Assembly (NCBI RefSeq): GCF_016907255.1
Contig: NZ_JAFBBQ010000001.1
Coordinates: 62,001 to 126,000, forward strand
DNA from: Microbacterium keratanolyticum
GTDB lineage: Bacteria; Actinomycetota; Actinomycetes; Actinomycetales; Microbacteriaceae
DNA length: 64,000 bases
Direction: 5' to 3'
The position numbers and the translations under genes were made by a program. Below the pieces are notes generated by a model. That model ran no database searches. It was not told where the DNA came from and saw only the letters and a list, made by a program, of their open reading frames with translations. Every line of letters starts with the position of its first letter. The first letter of the stretch is position 1. Below are positions 8,389 through 16,329 of the stretch, piece by piece.

Positions 8389-9843
8389 TCATTGAGATGG
8401 CGGGTCCGCGACGTCGTAGACGTCCCGGACCCGCCATTTCTCGTCTGTCCGGATCATCACGATCATCTGGGATGCCCCATCGGCGGCGGCAGGGTCCCAC
8501 CGTAGTGCGGCGAGATCTCCGTAGTCCTCCACGAGCGTGAGTGCGCCGTTGCCCGGTCGTGCGCGCAATGCGGAGATACTCTCGGGTGACGGGACGGCCC
8601 ACACGTCAGCGCAGGACGGTTCGGACGGATCACCGCCCTCCGCGCAGCCCTGTGCCGGCGCGAGGAGCGCGGTGAGCGCGGCCAACGCATCGGTCTGCGG
8701 AGACGGTGACGCTGTGTTCGCTGCCTCTGCCGCTGCCTCCGCAGGCGCTGCACGCTCCGACTCATCCGCCTGCCCGAGTGTCGGAACTGACGTCGCCGCA
8801 ACATCCGAATGCGCCACGGCGGTGGCACCGTTTGGCTCCGCTGATGGCCAGAGCGCGCCGCCCGCGATCAGCAGGACCGCCGTCGCGCCACCGACGACGG
8901 CGGGTTTTCGCCATCGGGGCGCGACGAGCGGCGCTGCCTTCTCGGGATTGCGCGTCCCCCACGCATCCCGATTCTCACCTGCAGGTCCCCGCGCGGCCGC
9001 TGTCCCCACAGCAGCACGACGCTCCCCTCGTTCCCGCAGAGATTCTCCCAACCGCGTCAAGCGCCTCTTCCAGCGCGTCACGAAGCGGGCATCCGCCTCG
9101 TCGTCCGCTGATGCTGCGAACGCGTTCACGAGACTCACATGACGGAACTCCGCGCCGGGTTGCTGCTCGTCGCCGAACACCTCGCGGACGGAGCGGGCCG
9201 CTGCCGGGGCGTAGACCGTCGTTCGGAGCGCGCGCGGCGCAGCGAGCTCGAAGAGCTCACTTTCCCAACGATCCCTCGCGGGAAGGACACGCCGCGCATC
9301 CGCCAGCGCTTCGCCCAACCTCTCGAGCAGCCGTGTCGCGGTGCGGTCGAGCTGCGTCTCGCGCACGACAGTGAGCACACGCACGCTGGCCACCAGGGCA
9401 GCGTCTCCGTCTCCGAGCACGAAGACCGGTCGCCCGGCACTCGTCAGCCACCAGTCGCCGCGAACAGAAGGGAGCTGCTCTCCCAGCTCGTCCAACCCGC
9501 GCAGCACGCTCGCCACCAGCGTGCTGACCTCCCCCAGGTCAATCGGCTCGCCTGCGGCACGGCGTCGTCCGAGGAAGACCGTCGCCCGTTCCGTGCACCA
9601 GGGCAGGAGCATGTCTTGGCCGTCTGCGCGTCGCACCAGGTCGAGCGGGGCAGCGACGTGCTCTGCTCCGGAGAGCCTCCACCCTTCCCATCCCCTCCGC
9701 GCCGAGGCATCCGCGCGCACACAGATGTCTTCGCCGGAGGAGACCAGATCCCCCGCGTACGGTCCCTCGCCGGGCGCAAGCGCGCGGATCAGGCGGTGCG
9801 CGCCGGCGATGAGCGGAACGGCGTCGTGATCGAGGTCGGTCAT
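8389..9843 (-). CDS. Membrane-anchored protein with degenerate kinase-like N-terminal domain
   Basis: A 484-residue protein I do not recognise by name. Residues about 10-190 resemble a protein kinase fold in layout: a beta-rich N-lobe, helix LGEVSTLVASVLRGLDELG, then VRGDWWLTSAGRPVFVLGDGD where active kinases have the HRD catalytic loop and DFG. The catalytic Asp pattern and glycine-rich loop are not intact, so a pseudokinase is my inference. One transmembrane helix is at about 314-332 (VVGGATAVLLIAGGALW), followed by a roughly 150-residue presumably external domain with two cysteines (GCAEGGDPSEPSCAD). It sits alone between sucB and a divergent DUF4191 gene. Confidence 0.75.
   Translation of the reverse strand: MTDLDHDAVPLIAGAHRLIRALAPGEGPYAGDLVSSGEDICVRADASARRGWEGWRLSGAEHVAAPLDLVRRADGQDMLLPWCTERATVFLGRRRAAGEPIDLGEVSTLVASVLRGLDELGEQLPSVRGDWWLTSAGRPVFVLGDGDAALVASVRVLTVVRETQLDRTATRLLERLGEALADARRVLPARDRWESELFELAAPRALRTTVYAPAAARSVREVFGDEQQPGAEFRHVSLVNAFAASADDEADARFVTRWKRRLTRLGESLRERGERRAAVGTAAARGPAGENRDAWGTRNPEKAAPLVAPRWRKPAVVGGATAVLLIAGGALWPSAEPNGATAVAHSDVAATSVPTLGQADESERAAPAEAAAEAANTASPSPQTDALAALTALLAPAQGCAEGGDPSEPSCADVWAVPSPESISALRARPGNGALTLVEDYGDLAALRWDPAAADGASQMIVMIRTDEKWRVRDVYDVADPPSQ
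8397..8437 (+). terminator. Hairpin downstream of sucB
   Basis: A 12-bp stem (8397-8408 with 8426-8437) starts 20 bases after the sucB stop. It lies inside the 3' end of the convergent gene at 8389, so termination of one gene is embedded in the coding sequence of the other. No T-tract follows. Confidence 0.5.
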
Positions 9844-10011
9844 GCAGACAGTTCAGCGCCTCGACGCATCGCTAGGGCACGCATCCACGTGCTCGGTGGA
9901 CAGCGTCACGGCACACCCTCCTGTGCAGAAATCCCATTTCGCCGGCTCCGTGTTCGCTGACAGCCTTCCGCGACGGGCCGGATCCGGCACAGCAGGCGGG
10001 CGCAGACTCGG

Positions 10012-10017
10012 TAGTCT
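10012..10017 (+). promoter_or_regulatory. -10 element for leaderless DUF4191 gene
   Basis: TAGTCT ends seven bases before the ATG at 10025 and no Shine-Dalgarno sequence lies between, which fits leaderless transcription. Confidence 0.5.
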
Positions 10018-10024
10018 TGACGTC

Positions 10025-10732
10025 ATGGCAAAAGCACCCGCGCCTGAGAAGCGTCCTGGCTTCTTCTCGCAGATCTCCTCCCTGTTCCGGTTCACCCGCG
10101 AAGAGTACCCGTGGCTTCCGTGGGCGCAGATCGCGGTGCTGCTGTTCGGCATCGGCATCGGCCTCGTCATCGGCTACCTGATCCAGCCGGTCACCTGGTG
10201 GGGTGTGACGCTGTGGGGCATCACCGGCCTCATGCTCGGCATCCTCGCCGCTCTCTTCCTGATGACACGCCTGTCGACCAAGGCGATGTACAAGAAGATC
10301 GACGGCATGCCCGGTGCTACCGGTCACGTCCTCACGACGAGCCTCGGTCGCCACTGGCAGGCTCCTGACATGCCCGTCGGCGTGAACCCCAAGACGCAGG
10401 ACGCCGTCTTCCGTGCCGTCGGCCGCGGTGGCATCGTCATCGTCGGAGAAGGTGCACGCGGTCGCCTCACCCGTCTCATCAACGATGAGAAGACCAAGGC
10501 GCAGCGCGTCGCGCAGGGCGTCCCCGTCAACGTCTTCTATGTCGGCCACGGCGACGACGAGGTCGAGATCGCCCAGCTGTCCAAGACCATCAAGAAGCTT
10601 CCCAAGGCGATCAACAAGCCGACCATGGCAGCTGTCATCAAGCGCCTCGAGTCGGTGTCGCAGTCGCTGTCGTCGCTGCCGATCCCGAAGGGCATCGACC
10701 CGCTCAAGGCTCGCGCACAGCGTCCGCGCTGA
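10025..10732 (+). CDS. DUF4191 domain-containing membrane protein
   Basis: A 235-residue integral membrane protein of the DUF4191 family, an actinobacterial family usually found near lipA/lipB and glnA; its function is unknown. Two transmembrane helices (about residues 38-60 and 65-85) follow a short basic N-terminus. The rest is a conserved cytoplasmic domain with YKKIDGMPGATGHVL and RGGIVIVGEG. The lip genes are not beside it here, but glnA is 2.3 kb downstream, matching the usual neighbourhood. Start chosen at the ATG (MAKAPAPEKRPG) seven bases after a TAGTCT box; the longer upstream frame has no support. Confidence 0.88.
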   Translation: MAKAPAPEKRPGFFSQISSLFRFTREEYPWLPWAQIAVLLFGIGIGLVIGYLIQPVTWWGVTLWGITGLMLGILAALFLMTRLSTKAMYKKIDGMPGATGHVLTTSLGRHWQAPDMPVGVNPKTQDAVFRAVGRGGIVIVGEGARGRLTRLINDEKTKAQRVAQGVPVNVFYVGHGDDEVEIAQLSKTIKKLPKAINKPTMAAVIKRLESVSQSLSSLPIPKGIDPLKARAQRPR

Positions 10733-10751
10733 CCGCGCGCCACACACGCAC

Positions 10752-10789
10752 TGAGGAAGGCCCTGTCCGTACGGACAGGGCCTTCCTCA
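10752..10789. terminator. Bidirectional terminator, perfect 19-bp stem
   Basis: Positions 10752-10770 are the exact reverse complement of 10771-10789, giving a 38-bp perfect palindrome between the convergent DUF4191 and rimK genes. No T-tract is present on either side. Confidence 0.8.
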
Positions 10790-10800
10790 TTGTCTCCCCG

Positions 10801-11985
10801 TCAGGAGAGCGGCTCTTTCGGCAGACGTCGCACCTTCGCGCGGCGACGGCGACGCTCCGGGATCATGGAGCGCATCTCATCGAGCTTTCCGAAGCACAGC
10901 AGACGGTCTTCCGCCTCGAGCACGACATGCTTGCGAGGGTTCGGGATGACGGTCACGCCGCGGTGCAGCGTAAGAACGGTGATGTCGCGCTCCCAGAGCC
11001 CCGACTCCCCCAGCGTCTTGCCGACGAGATCGGCACCGCCGTGGACGAGGAGCTCAGCGACGCCGTAACCCGTCGAGACCGTGAGGCGCTGGCGCACATC
11101 GATCTCGGGGAAGGCGACCTGGTTGGCGATGTAGTCGATGATCGCACCTGCGACATCGAGCTTCGTCGCCGTCTCGATGCCCTGAAGTCCAGGCGAGGAG
11201 TTGACCTCCATGACCAATGGGCCGTCGTCGCCCTCGAGCATGTCGACTCCGGCGACGCGCAGGCCCATGATCTGCGCGGAACGCACGGCCGCCTGCTCGT
11301 ACTCGGGGTCGAGGGTCACAGGCTCGACTGTGCCGCCACGGTGCACGTTGGAGCGGAACTCGTCGCCGTTGGCGACGCGGCGCATCGCGGCGACGACGCG
11401 ATCACCCACGACCAGGGCACGGATGTCGCGTCCGCGACTCTCCTGGATGAACTTCTGGATCAGCACGTTCTGCTTGGTCGAGTGCAGCGTCTCGATGATC
11501 GCCTCGGCGACTTTGACCTGCGGCGCGAGGATGACGCCGATGCCCTGCGTGCCCTCAAGCAGCTTGATGACGACCGGGGCTCCGCCGACACGCTCGATGG
11601 CGGGGCGCACGTCGGCACGGTTGCGCACGAATGCGGTCGCCGGCATCGCGATGTTGTGACGCGAGAGGATCTGGTTCGCGCGCAGCTTGTCGCGAGCACT
11701 GGAGATTCCATTGGCCGTGTTGGGCGTGTACACGTCCATCTGCTCGAACTGGCGCACCACAGCGGTGCCGAAGTAGGTGATCGAGTTGCCGATACGCGGC
11801 AGAATCGCGTCGTAGTCGCTGAGCTGGCGTCCTCGATAGTGCAGGTCCGGTTCATCCGCGGTCAGGTCGATCGCGAAACGCAGAGTGTTGAGAACCTTCA
11901 CCTGGTGGCCACGCTGCAGCGCTGCAGCACGGAGACGCTGGGTGGAGTACGCCTGCGGGGCGCGGGAGAGGACGGCGAGCTTCAC
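10801..11985 (-). CDS. rimK: RimK-type ATP-grasp glutamate ligase fused to a C-terminal RCK_C (TrkA_C) domain
   Basis: RimK enzymes ligate glutamate, classically to the C-terminus of ribosomal protein S6. The GTG start at 11985 (VKLAVLSRAPQAYSTQRL) follows CAGGAAATCACC; 394 residues. The pre-ATP-grasp domain is about 1-95 and the ATP-grasp domain about 96-290, with GGAPVVIKLLEGTQGIGV, IQESRGRDIRALVVG and the metal-binding MEVNSSPGLQGIE. Residues about 305-375 are an RCK_C domain (GYGVAELLVHGGADLVGKTL, VTVIPNPRKHVVLEAEDRLL), normally the ligand-binding half of potassium transport regulators. E. coli RimK is about 300 residues and lacks it. A RimB-like protease gene diverges 17 bp away. Confidence 0.9.
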   Translation of the reverse strand: MKLAVLSRAPQAYSTQRLRAAALQRGHQVKVLNTLRFAIDLTADEPDLHYRGRQLSDYDAILPRIGNSITYFGTAVVRQFEQMDVYTPNTANGISSARDKLRANQILSRHNIAMPATAFVRNRADVRPAIERVGGAPVVIKLLEGTQGIGVILAPQVKVAEAIIETLHSTKQNVLIQKFIQESRGRDIRALVVGDRVVAAMRRVANGDEFRSNVHRGGTVEPVTLDPEYEQAAVRSAQIMGLRVAGVDMLEGDDGPLVMEVNSSPGLQGIETATKLDVAGAIIDYIANQVAFPEIDVRQRLTVSTGYGVAELLVHGGADLVGKTLGESGLWERDITVLTLHRGVTVIPNPRKHVVLEAEDRLLCFGKLDEMRSMIPERRRRRAKVRRLPKEPLS

Positions 11986-12002
11986 GGTGATTTCCTGCCA
12001 AG

Positions 12003-12488
12003 ATGGTGCGTATGGATCAGACATCTCATTCAAGCACCCTTGTGGGGTGGCGTGAGTGGGTCAGCCTGCCCGATGCGGATATTCAGTGGGTGAAAGCCAA
12101 GATCGACACCGGCGCACGCAGTTCTTCGTTGCATGCGCACAACATCGTCGAGTTCGAACGCGACGGCGTGCCGTGGGTACGTTTCGATGTGCAGCCCTGG
12201 CAGCATGCAGCATCCGAGCACATCACGGTCGAGCGCCCGATCTTCGACCGTCGTGAGGTCCGCAGTTCCTCCGGTCACACGCAGAAGCGCCTGTTCGTCC
12301 TGCTCGACGTCGTGCTCGCCGGCGAGCGGGTCACGGCTGAGGTGACGCTGACCAACCGCAGCTCGATGGGCTTCCGGATGCTGATCGGCCGCGAAGCCCT
12401 GCGCCGCGGATTCATCGTGAACCCTGCGAAGTCCTACTTCGGAGAACGTCCGTCCAAGACACTCCGCCGCCGTAATCGCGGTCGCTGA
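12003..12488 (+). CDS. RimB-like retropepsin (ATP-dependent zinc protease family, pfam05618)
   Basis: A 161-residue single-domain protein of the family named ATP-dependent zinc protease, now known as retropepsin-like; Pseudomonas RimB belongs here and trims glutamates added by RimK. The aspartyl motif KIDTGARSSSLHA is clear, followed by VRFDVQPW and a closing GFRMLIGREALRRGFIVNP. The start is the ATG at 12003 or the in-frame ATG at 12012. It is divergent from rimK with almost no space, so the two promoters must overlap the coding starts. A writer/eraser pair acting on the same substrate is the likely meaning. Confidence 0.87.
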   Translation: MVRMDQTSHSSTLVGWREWVSLPDADIQWVKAKIDTGARSSSLHAHNIVEFERDGVPWVRFDVQPWQHAASEHITVERPIFDRREVRSSSGHTQKRLFVLLDVVLAGERVTAEVTLTNRSSMGFRMLIGREALRRGFIVNPAKSYFGERPSKTLRRRNRGR

Positions 12489-12510
12489 GCCTCGTCGCGG
12501 CGCCCAGCGC

Positions 12511-12939
12511 TCAGGCGCGGATGAGCACCGTTCCCACAGCCTTGTCGTGCAGGCCGCGCTGGTCAGCATCCCAGATGACGGCCGGGATGACAATGACGAT
12601 CAGCGCCGTGCGCACGATCGGCCGCCACAGCCCCACCCAGCCGCCCCCGAGCATCACGAGGCGCATGCCGAGGATTCGGTGCCCCGGGCTTCCGCCGACG
12701 GTCGGGATGAACAGGATCTGCAGCACGGCGAAGACGATGAGAGGCGACCAGAGCGAGGCACCCGCCTCCGTCGGCAGGGCGAACTGGTTGTACCCAAAGA
12801 AGGCAGTCGCGATCAGCGTCGCTGCGAAGTAGTCGATCGCGAGCGCCCCGATGCGACGGCCGGGTCGTGCGACGCTCCCTGGGCCGGTCTTCGGGAGTCC
12901 GAGGCGCTCACCGGGGAATGTACTCACAGATTCGGGCAT
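12511..12939 (-). CDS. RDD family membrane protein
   Basis: A 142-residue RDD family protein. The start is taken at MPESVSTFPGERLG; the frame is open further upstream but without a ribosome site. The RDD arginine motif is RPGRRIGALAIDYF; hydrophobic segments follow at about 40-60, 68-88 and 110-130, with the conserved GGSPGHRILGMRLV between them. RDD proteins are small integral membrane proteins of uncertain function that in actinobacteria commonly lie just upstream of glnA, as here (divergent). Confidence 0.88.
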   Translation of the reverse strand: MPESVSTFPGERLGLPKTGPGSVARPGRRIGALAIDYFAATLIATAFFGYNQFALPTEAGASLWSPLIVFAVLQILFIPTVGGSPGHRILGMRLVMLGGGWVGLWRPIVRTALIVIVIPAVIWDADQRGLHDKAVGTVLIRA

Positions 12940-12963
12940 GTCTCCCAGCCTAGGCGAGGGGAT

Positions 12964-12979
12964 GTAACAAGCTGGAAAC
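12964..12979 (+). promoter_or_regulatory. GlnR-like box upstream of glnA
   Basis: GTAAC-AAGCTG-GAAAC matches the known actinobacterial GlnR pattern GTnAC-n6-GaAAc exactly. It lies 83 bases before the glnA start and upstream of the likely -10. A weaker continuation (GACAC at 12986) follows with the expected 6-nt gap. Confidence 0.7.
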
Positions 12980-12992
12980 ACAGCAGACACCT

Positions 12993-13017
12993 CCGGGCAA
13001 TCGCCCGGCCATACTCT
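12993..13017 (+). promoter_or_regulatory. glnA promoter region: small hairpin and -10
   Basis: A 6-bp inverted repeat (CCGGGC-AATC-GCCCGG, 12993-13008) immediately precedes a TACTCT -10-like hexamer at 13012-13017. This would leave a leader of about 40 nt before the CAGGAG ribosome site and the ATG at 13062. Confidence 0.4.
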
Positions 13018-13061
13018 GCTCAAGGACCGAATGGTCGCCCCCGCAAATCAGGAGTTCATGC

Positions 13062-14486
13062 ATGTTCAGCGATTCATCTGAAGTGCTCGCGTATATTCGC
13101 GAGAACGACGTCAAGTTCCTCGACATCCGTTTCACCGACCTGCCCGGTGTGCAGCAGCACTTCAACATCCCGGCCTCCACCGTCGATGAGACCTTCTTCG
13201 CCGAGGGGCAGCTGTTCGACGGCTCCTCTATCCGCGGTTTCGCGAGCATCAACGAATCCGACCTGCAGCTCATCCCCGACGTGACGACCGCGTACATCGA
13301 CCCGTTCCGCGAGGCGAAGACCATCGTGATGGTGTTCGACATCTTCAACCCGCGCACGGGCGAGACCTACTCGAAGGACCCGCGTCAGGTTGCCAAGAAG
13401 GCCGAGAAGTACCTCGCCTCCACCGGCATCGCCGACACGGCGTTCTTCGCCCCCGAGGCAGAGTTCTACATCTTCGACGACGTCCGCTACGAGGTGTCGG
13501 CAGGCAAGAGCTTCTACTCGGTCGACTCCGACGAGGCAGCGTGGAACTCCGGCCGCAAGGAAGAGGGCGGCAACCTCGGCAACAAGACGCCCTTCAAGGG
13601 CGGATACTTCCCCGTCGCTCCCGTCGACAAGCAGTCCGATCTGCGCGATGACATCTGCCTCAAGCTCGAGGGCGTCGGCCTGCAGGTCGAGCGTTCGCAC
13701 CACGAGGTCGGCACGGCCGGCCAGGCCGAGATCAACTACCGCTTCGACACGATGGTTCGCGCCGCCGACGACGTGCTGAAGTTCAAGTACATCGTCAAGA
13801 ACACCGCTGAGGAGTGGGGCAAGACGGCGACGTTCATGCCGAAGCCCCTGTTCGGCGACAACGGCTCGGGCATGCACACCCACCAGTCGCTCTGGGCAGA
13901 CGGCAAGCCGCTGTTCTACGACGAGAACGGCTACGCGCAGCTCAGCGACACCGCTCGCTGGTACATCGGCGGTCTGCTGAAGCACGCACACGCCGTGCTC
14001 GCGTTCACGAACCCCTCACTGAACAGCTACCACCGTCTGGTGAAGCACTTCGAGGCTCCCGTCAACCTCGCATACTCGGCGGGCAACCGCTCGGCCGCGA
14101 TCCGCATCCCGCTGACGGGCTCGAACCCGAAGGCGAAGCGCATCGAGTTCCGTGTTCCGGATGCCGCATCCAACCCGTACCTCTGCTTCGCCGCGCAGCT
14201 GATGGCTGGTCTTGACGGCATCCGCAACCGCATCGAGCCGATGGAGCCGATCGACAAGGACCTCTACGAGCTTCCTCCGGAGGAAGCCAAGAACATCCCA
14301 CAGGTGCCCAACTCGCTCCTGGACTCGCTCGAGGCACTCCGCAACGACCACGACTTCCTCCTCGAAGGCGGCGTGTTCACCAAGGAACTCATCGAGACCT
14401 GGATCGACTACAAGTACACCAAGGAGATCCTGCCGATGGCGCAGCGTCCCCACCCGTACGAGTACGAGCTCTACTACGGCGTCTGA
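13062..14486 (+). CDS. glnA: Type I glutamine synthetase (GSI-beta, adenylylation-controlled)
   Basis: Makes glutamine from glutamate, ammonia and ATP; dodecameric cytosolic enzyme. The 474 residues are full length. Visible hallmarks are DGSSIRGF, the ammonia/metal region [23 protein letters not shown], and [10 protein letters not shown]402 in [14 protein letters not shown] is the adenylylation site, so activity should be controlled by GlnE, encoded at 16.3-19.3 kb. The GTAAC-n6-GAAAC element upstream indicates GlnR control of transcription. Start ATG with CAGGAG nine bases upstream. Confidence 0.98.
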   Translation: MFSDSSEVLAYIRENDVKFLDIRFTDLPGVQQHFNIPASTVDETFFAEGQLFDGSSIRGFASINESDLQLIPDVTTAYIDPFREAKTIVMVFDIFNPRTGETYSKDPRQVAKKAEKYLASTGIADTAFFAPEAEFYIFDDVRYEVSAGKSFYSVDSDEAAWNSGRKEEGGNLGNKTPFKGGYFPVAPVDKQSDLRDDICLKLEGVGLQVERSHHEVGTAGQAEINYRFDTMVRAADDVLKFKYIVKNTAEEWGKTATFMPKPLFGDNGSGMHTHQSLWADGKPLFYDENGYAQLSDTARWYIGGLLKHAHAVLAFTNPSLNSYHRLVKHFEAPVNLAYSAGNRSAAIRIPLTGSNPKAKRIEFRVPDAASNPYLCFAAQLMAGLDGIRNRIEPMEPIDKDLYELPPEEAKNIPQVPNSLLDSLEALRNDHDFLLEGGVFTKELIETWIDYKYTKEILPMAQRPHPYEYELYYGV

Positions 14487-14520
14487 TCCCGTGGTCGGCG
14501 GCGGGCATAGCCTGCCGCCG

Positions 14521-14574
14521 ACCACACGCAGAAGGGCCTGTCTCACTGCGGAGACGGGCCCTTCTGCGTGTGGT
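14521..14574. terminator. Terminator after glnA, 24-bp stem
   Basis: Positions 14521-14544 pair with 14551-14574 over 24 bp with one G-U wobble and a 6-nt loop, 35 bases after the glnA stop. No T-tract. Confidence 0.8.
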
Positions 14575-14612
14575 CATGAGCGAGGTCGTGGCCGTATCCC
14601 TGACCTCGCGTC

Positions 14613-14618
14613 TACGCT
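14613..14618 (+). promoter_or_regulatory. -10 element for leaderless membrane protein gene
   Basis: TACGCT ends six bases before the GTG at 14625, with no ribosome site between. Confidence 0.45.
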
Positions 14619-14624
14619 GGCTTC

Positions 14625-15020
14625 GTGAAGAGCCTGCGGATCCGCGCCGTCGACCTCGTCGACATCCTGGTGTACCTCGTCGTGCTCTCCCTGTTCGTTC
14701 AGCTCTTCCCGGAGGTCATCAGCGAGTCGTTCGTCGTCTCCCTGCTGACCGCGATTCTCCTCAAACTGGCGTTGGAAGCCATCGTGTGGGCGAAGGTGCG
14801 CATCGTCCAACGCATCAAGGGTGCTGACACCACACGCGGACGCCTCGTCGCCAGTGCGTCGCTGGTCGCGCTGAGCGCGCTGAGCAAGGCGCTCATCCTC
14901 TGGCTCACGGACGTCGTCCTCGGCGACAACGTTCATCTCGGAGGTTTCTGGTCGGTCACGCTCCTGGTCGTCGCTCTGATGGCGTGTCGGGCGCTGCTCC
15001 GGCGGCTCGTGGCGGACTGA
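14625..15020 (+). CDS. Small four-helix membrane protein, unknown function
   Basis: A 131-residue hydrophobic protein I do not recognise. Predicted transmembrane segments lie at about 9-30 (VDILVYLVVLSLFVQLF), 35-56, 78-98 and 105-124, with basic loops between (KVRIVQRIKGADTTRGR). The GTG start is placed six bases after a TACGCT box, consistent with leaderless expression; no Shine-Dalgarno is seen. It is isolated between two strong hairpin terminators, so it is probably its own transcription unit. The reading frame has normal codon use for the window. Confidence 0.7.
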   Translation: MKSLRIRAVDLVDILVYLVVLSLFVQLFPEVISESFVVSLLTAILLKLALEAIVWAKVRIVQRIKGADTTRGRLVASASLVALSALSKALILWLTDVVLGDNVHLGGFWSVTLLVVALMACRALLRRLVAD

Positions 15021-15031
15021 CCCGCCCCGTC

Positions 15032-15080
15032 ATCACGCACAAGCCCGCCCCGCGAAACGCGGGGCGGGCTTGTGCGTGAT
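15032..15080. terminator. Bidirectional terminator, perfect 23-bp stem
   Basis: Positions 15032-15054 are the exact reverse complement of 15058-15080, separated by an AAA loop. It serves the convergent genes ending at 15020 and 15091. Confidence 0.85.
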
Positions 15081-15090
15081 GGTTCGCGGC

Positions 15091-15291
15091 TCAGGAAGCG
15101 CCGTAGCCGTCCTTTGCGTTGCGGCGGGTGGCGCCGCCGGCGGTGCGCATGACCCACGCGAGAGCGATGCTCACAAGCGCCAGGCCGGCGCAGAAGACGA
15201 GAGCCTGTCCCTGCGGGAGTTCGTGAGCGATGCCCATGCACCAGAACCCACCCAGAAACAGAACCATGAACAAGATGAAGCTACCGATCAT
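15091..15291 (-). CDS. Small two-helix membrane protein
   Basis: A 66-residue protein with two hydrophobic helices (about 4-22 and 30-48) and a short basic tail (RTAGGATRRNAKDG). Its start is well supported by AAGGAGGG nine bases before the ATG. I do not recognise a family. It is separated from its convergent neighbour by a perfect hairpin and lies 65 bp downstream of the lipid kinase gene on the same strand. Confidence 0.7.
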   Translation of the reverse strand: MIGSFILFMVLFLGGFWCMGIAHELPQGQALVFCAGLALVSIALAWVMRTAGGATRRNAKDGYGAS

Positions 15292-15356
15292 CGCGGGACC
15301 CTCCTTAGGCTTCTCTCATAATCCCACGAATCGCGATGCGTCGTGAGCGCGCCTGG

Positions 15357-16280
15357 TCAGCGGACGAGAAGAGATGCCGCGCGCACTCCGACCTCGAAGA
15401 CGCGCACCGCGCCGACTTCCTCACCGTCGATCTCGAACTGCTGAGGCTCGTCGAGTTCGACCCGCACCCGCGTGACCGATGCGTGGCTGGTGAACTCGGT
15501 GCTGACGGCCTCATCGGCACCGCCCAGCATTCGCTTGAGGCCGTTGTCCCACAGCAGCGATTTCGCCGTGTCGAGCCATCCGCGGACGCCCTCTGCACTG
15601 ATCACGAGAACGTCGATGAGGCCGTCGTCGGGAACCGCATCCGGAAGCAAGGTGATGCCGCCCTGGATCATCCCGCAGTTGCCGATCAGCAGCGTGTGCA
15701 CGGAGATGTCCTGAGATTCCTCATCGTCCAGGGCGATCTGGGCTCCGACGAGCTCTGTCGCTGCTGCCGCCTGGCCGAGTGCCTGCACGTACGCGAGCCA
15801 GCCCGCCTTCGCCTTCAGATCGTCGTCGGTCGCAGCGAGCATCTGCGCGTCGAGCCCCAGACCGACCATCACGAGGAATCCATGGACGCCCTCGTCATCC
15901 CCCTCGATGATGCGCACTTCTCCCACGTCGATGGTGTGCCCTTCTGCCGCCGCAGCGTGCTCGACCGCGGCGCGCACATCGCCGAGGGGCACGCCGAGGT
16001 TCCGCGCAAGCAGGTTGCCGGTTCCCCGCGGGATGATCGCGAGCGCCACATCCGTGTCCACCAGCGCCTCCGCGACGGCCCGCACCGTGCCGTCACCACC
16101 GGCGGCGTAGACGACGGCACAGCCGACGCGCACGGCCTCCTCCGCCATGCCGCGACCGGGGTCCTGCTCGGTGGTCTCCCACCAGCGCACGTCCTCACCG
16201 GCATGGACGCTCTCGATCGCCGTACGCAGTTCCGCCTCATCGACTTTCGTCGGATTCCAGATCACGCCCATCGTCGTCAT
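15357..16280 (-). CDS. Diacylglycerol kinase family lipid kinase (DagK/YegS-like)
   Basis: A 307-residue soluble or membrane-associated lipid kinase family member that phosphorylates diacylglycerol or a related lipid. The catalytic domain shows WNPTKVDEAEL at the N-terminus, the nucleotide motif AAGGDGTVRAVAEAL, and PRGTGNLLARNLGVPL. The C-terminal beta-sandwich has LIGNCGMIQGG and LPDAVPDDGLIDVLV. It is the last long gene before a 49-bp gap to glnE on the same strand. In actinobacteria such proteins include phosphatidylinositol mannoside and ceramide-related kinases, so the substrate cannot be told from sequence alone. Confidence 0.9.
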   Translation of the reverse strand: MTTMGVIWNPTKVDEAELRTAIESVHAGEDVRWWETTEQDPGRGMAEEAVRVGCAVVYAAGGDGTVRAVAEALVDTDVALAIIPRGTGNLLARNLGVPLGDVRAAVEHAAAAEGHTIDVGEVRIIEGDDEGVHGFLVMVGLGLDAQMLAATDDDLKAKAGWLAYVQALGQAAAATELVGAQIALDDEESQDISVHTLLIGNCGMIQGGITLLPDAVPDDGLIDVLVISAEGVRGWLDTAKSLLWDNGLKRMLGGADEAVSTEFTSHASVTRVRVELDEPQQFEIDGEEVGAVRVFEVGVRAASLLVR

Positions 16281-16329
16281 GCTCCCAGCCTTGCCGGAGC
16301 GATCCCGGATGTCCAGCAGAACGACCGCG

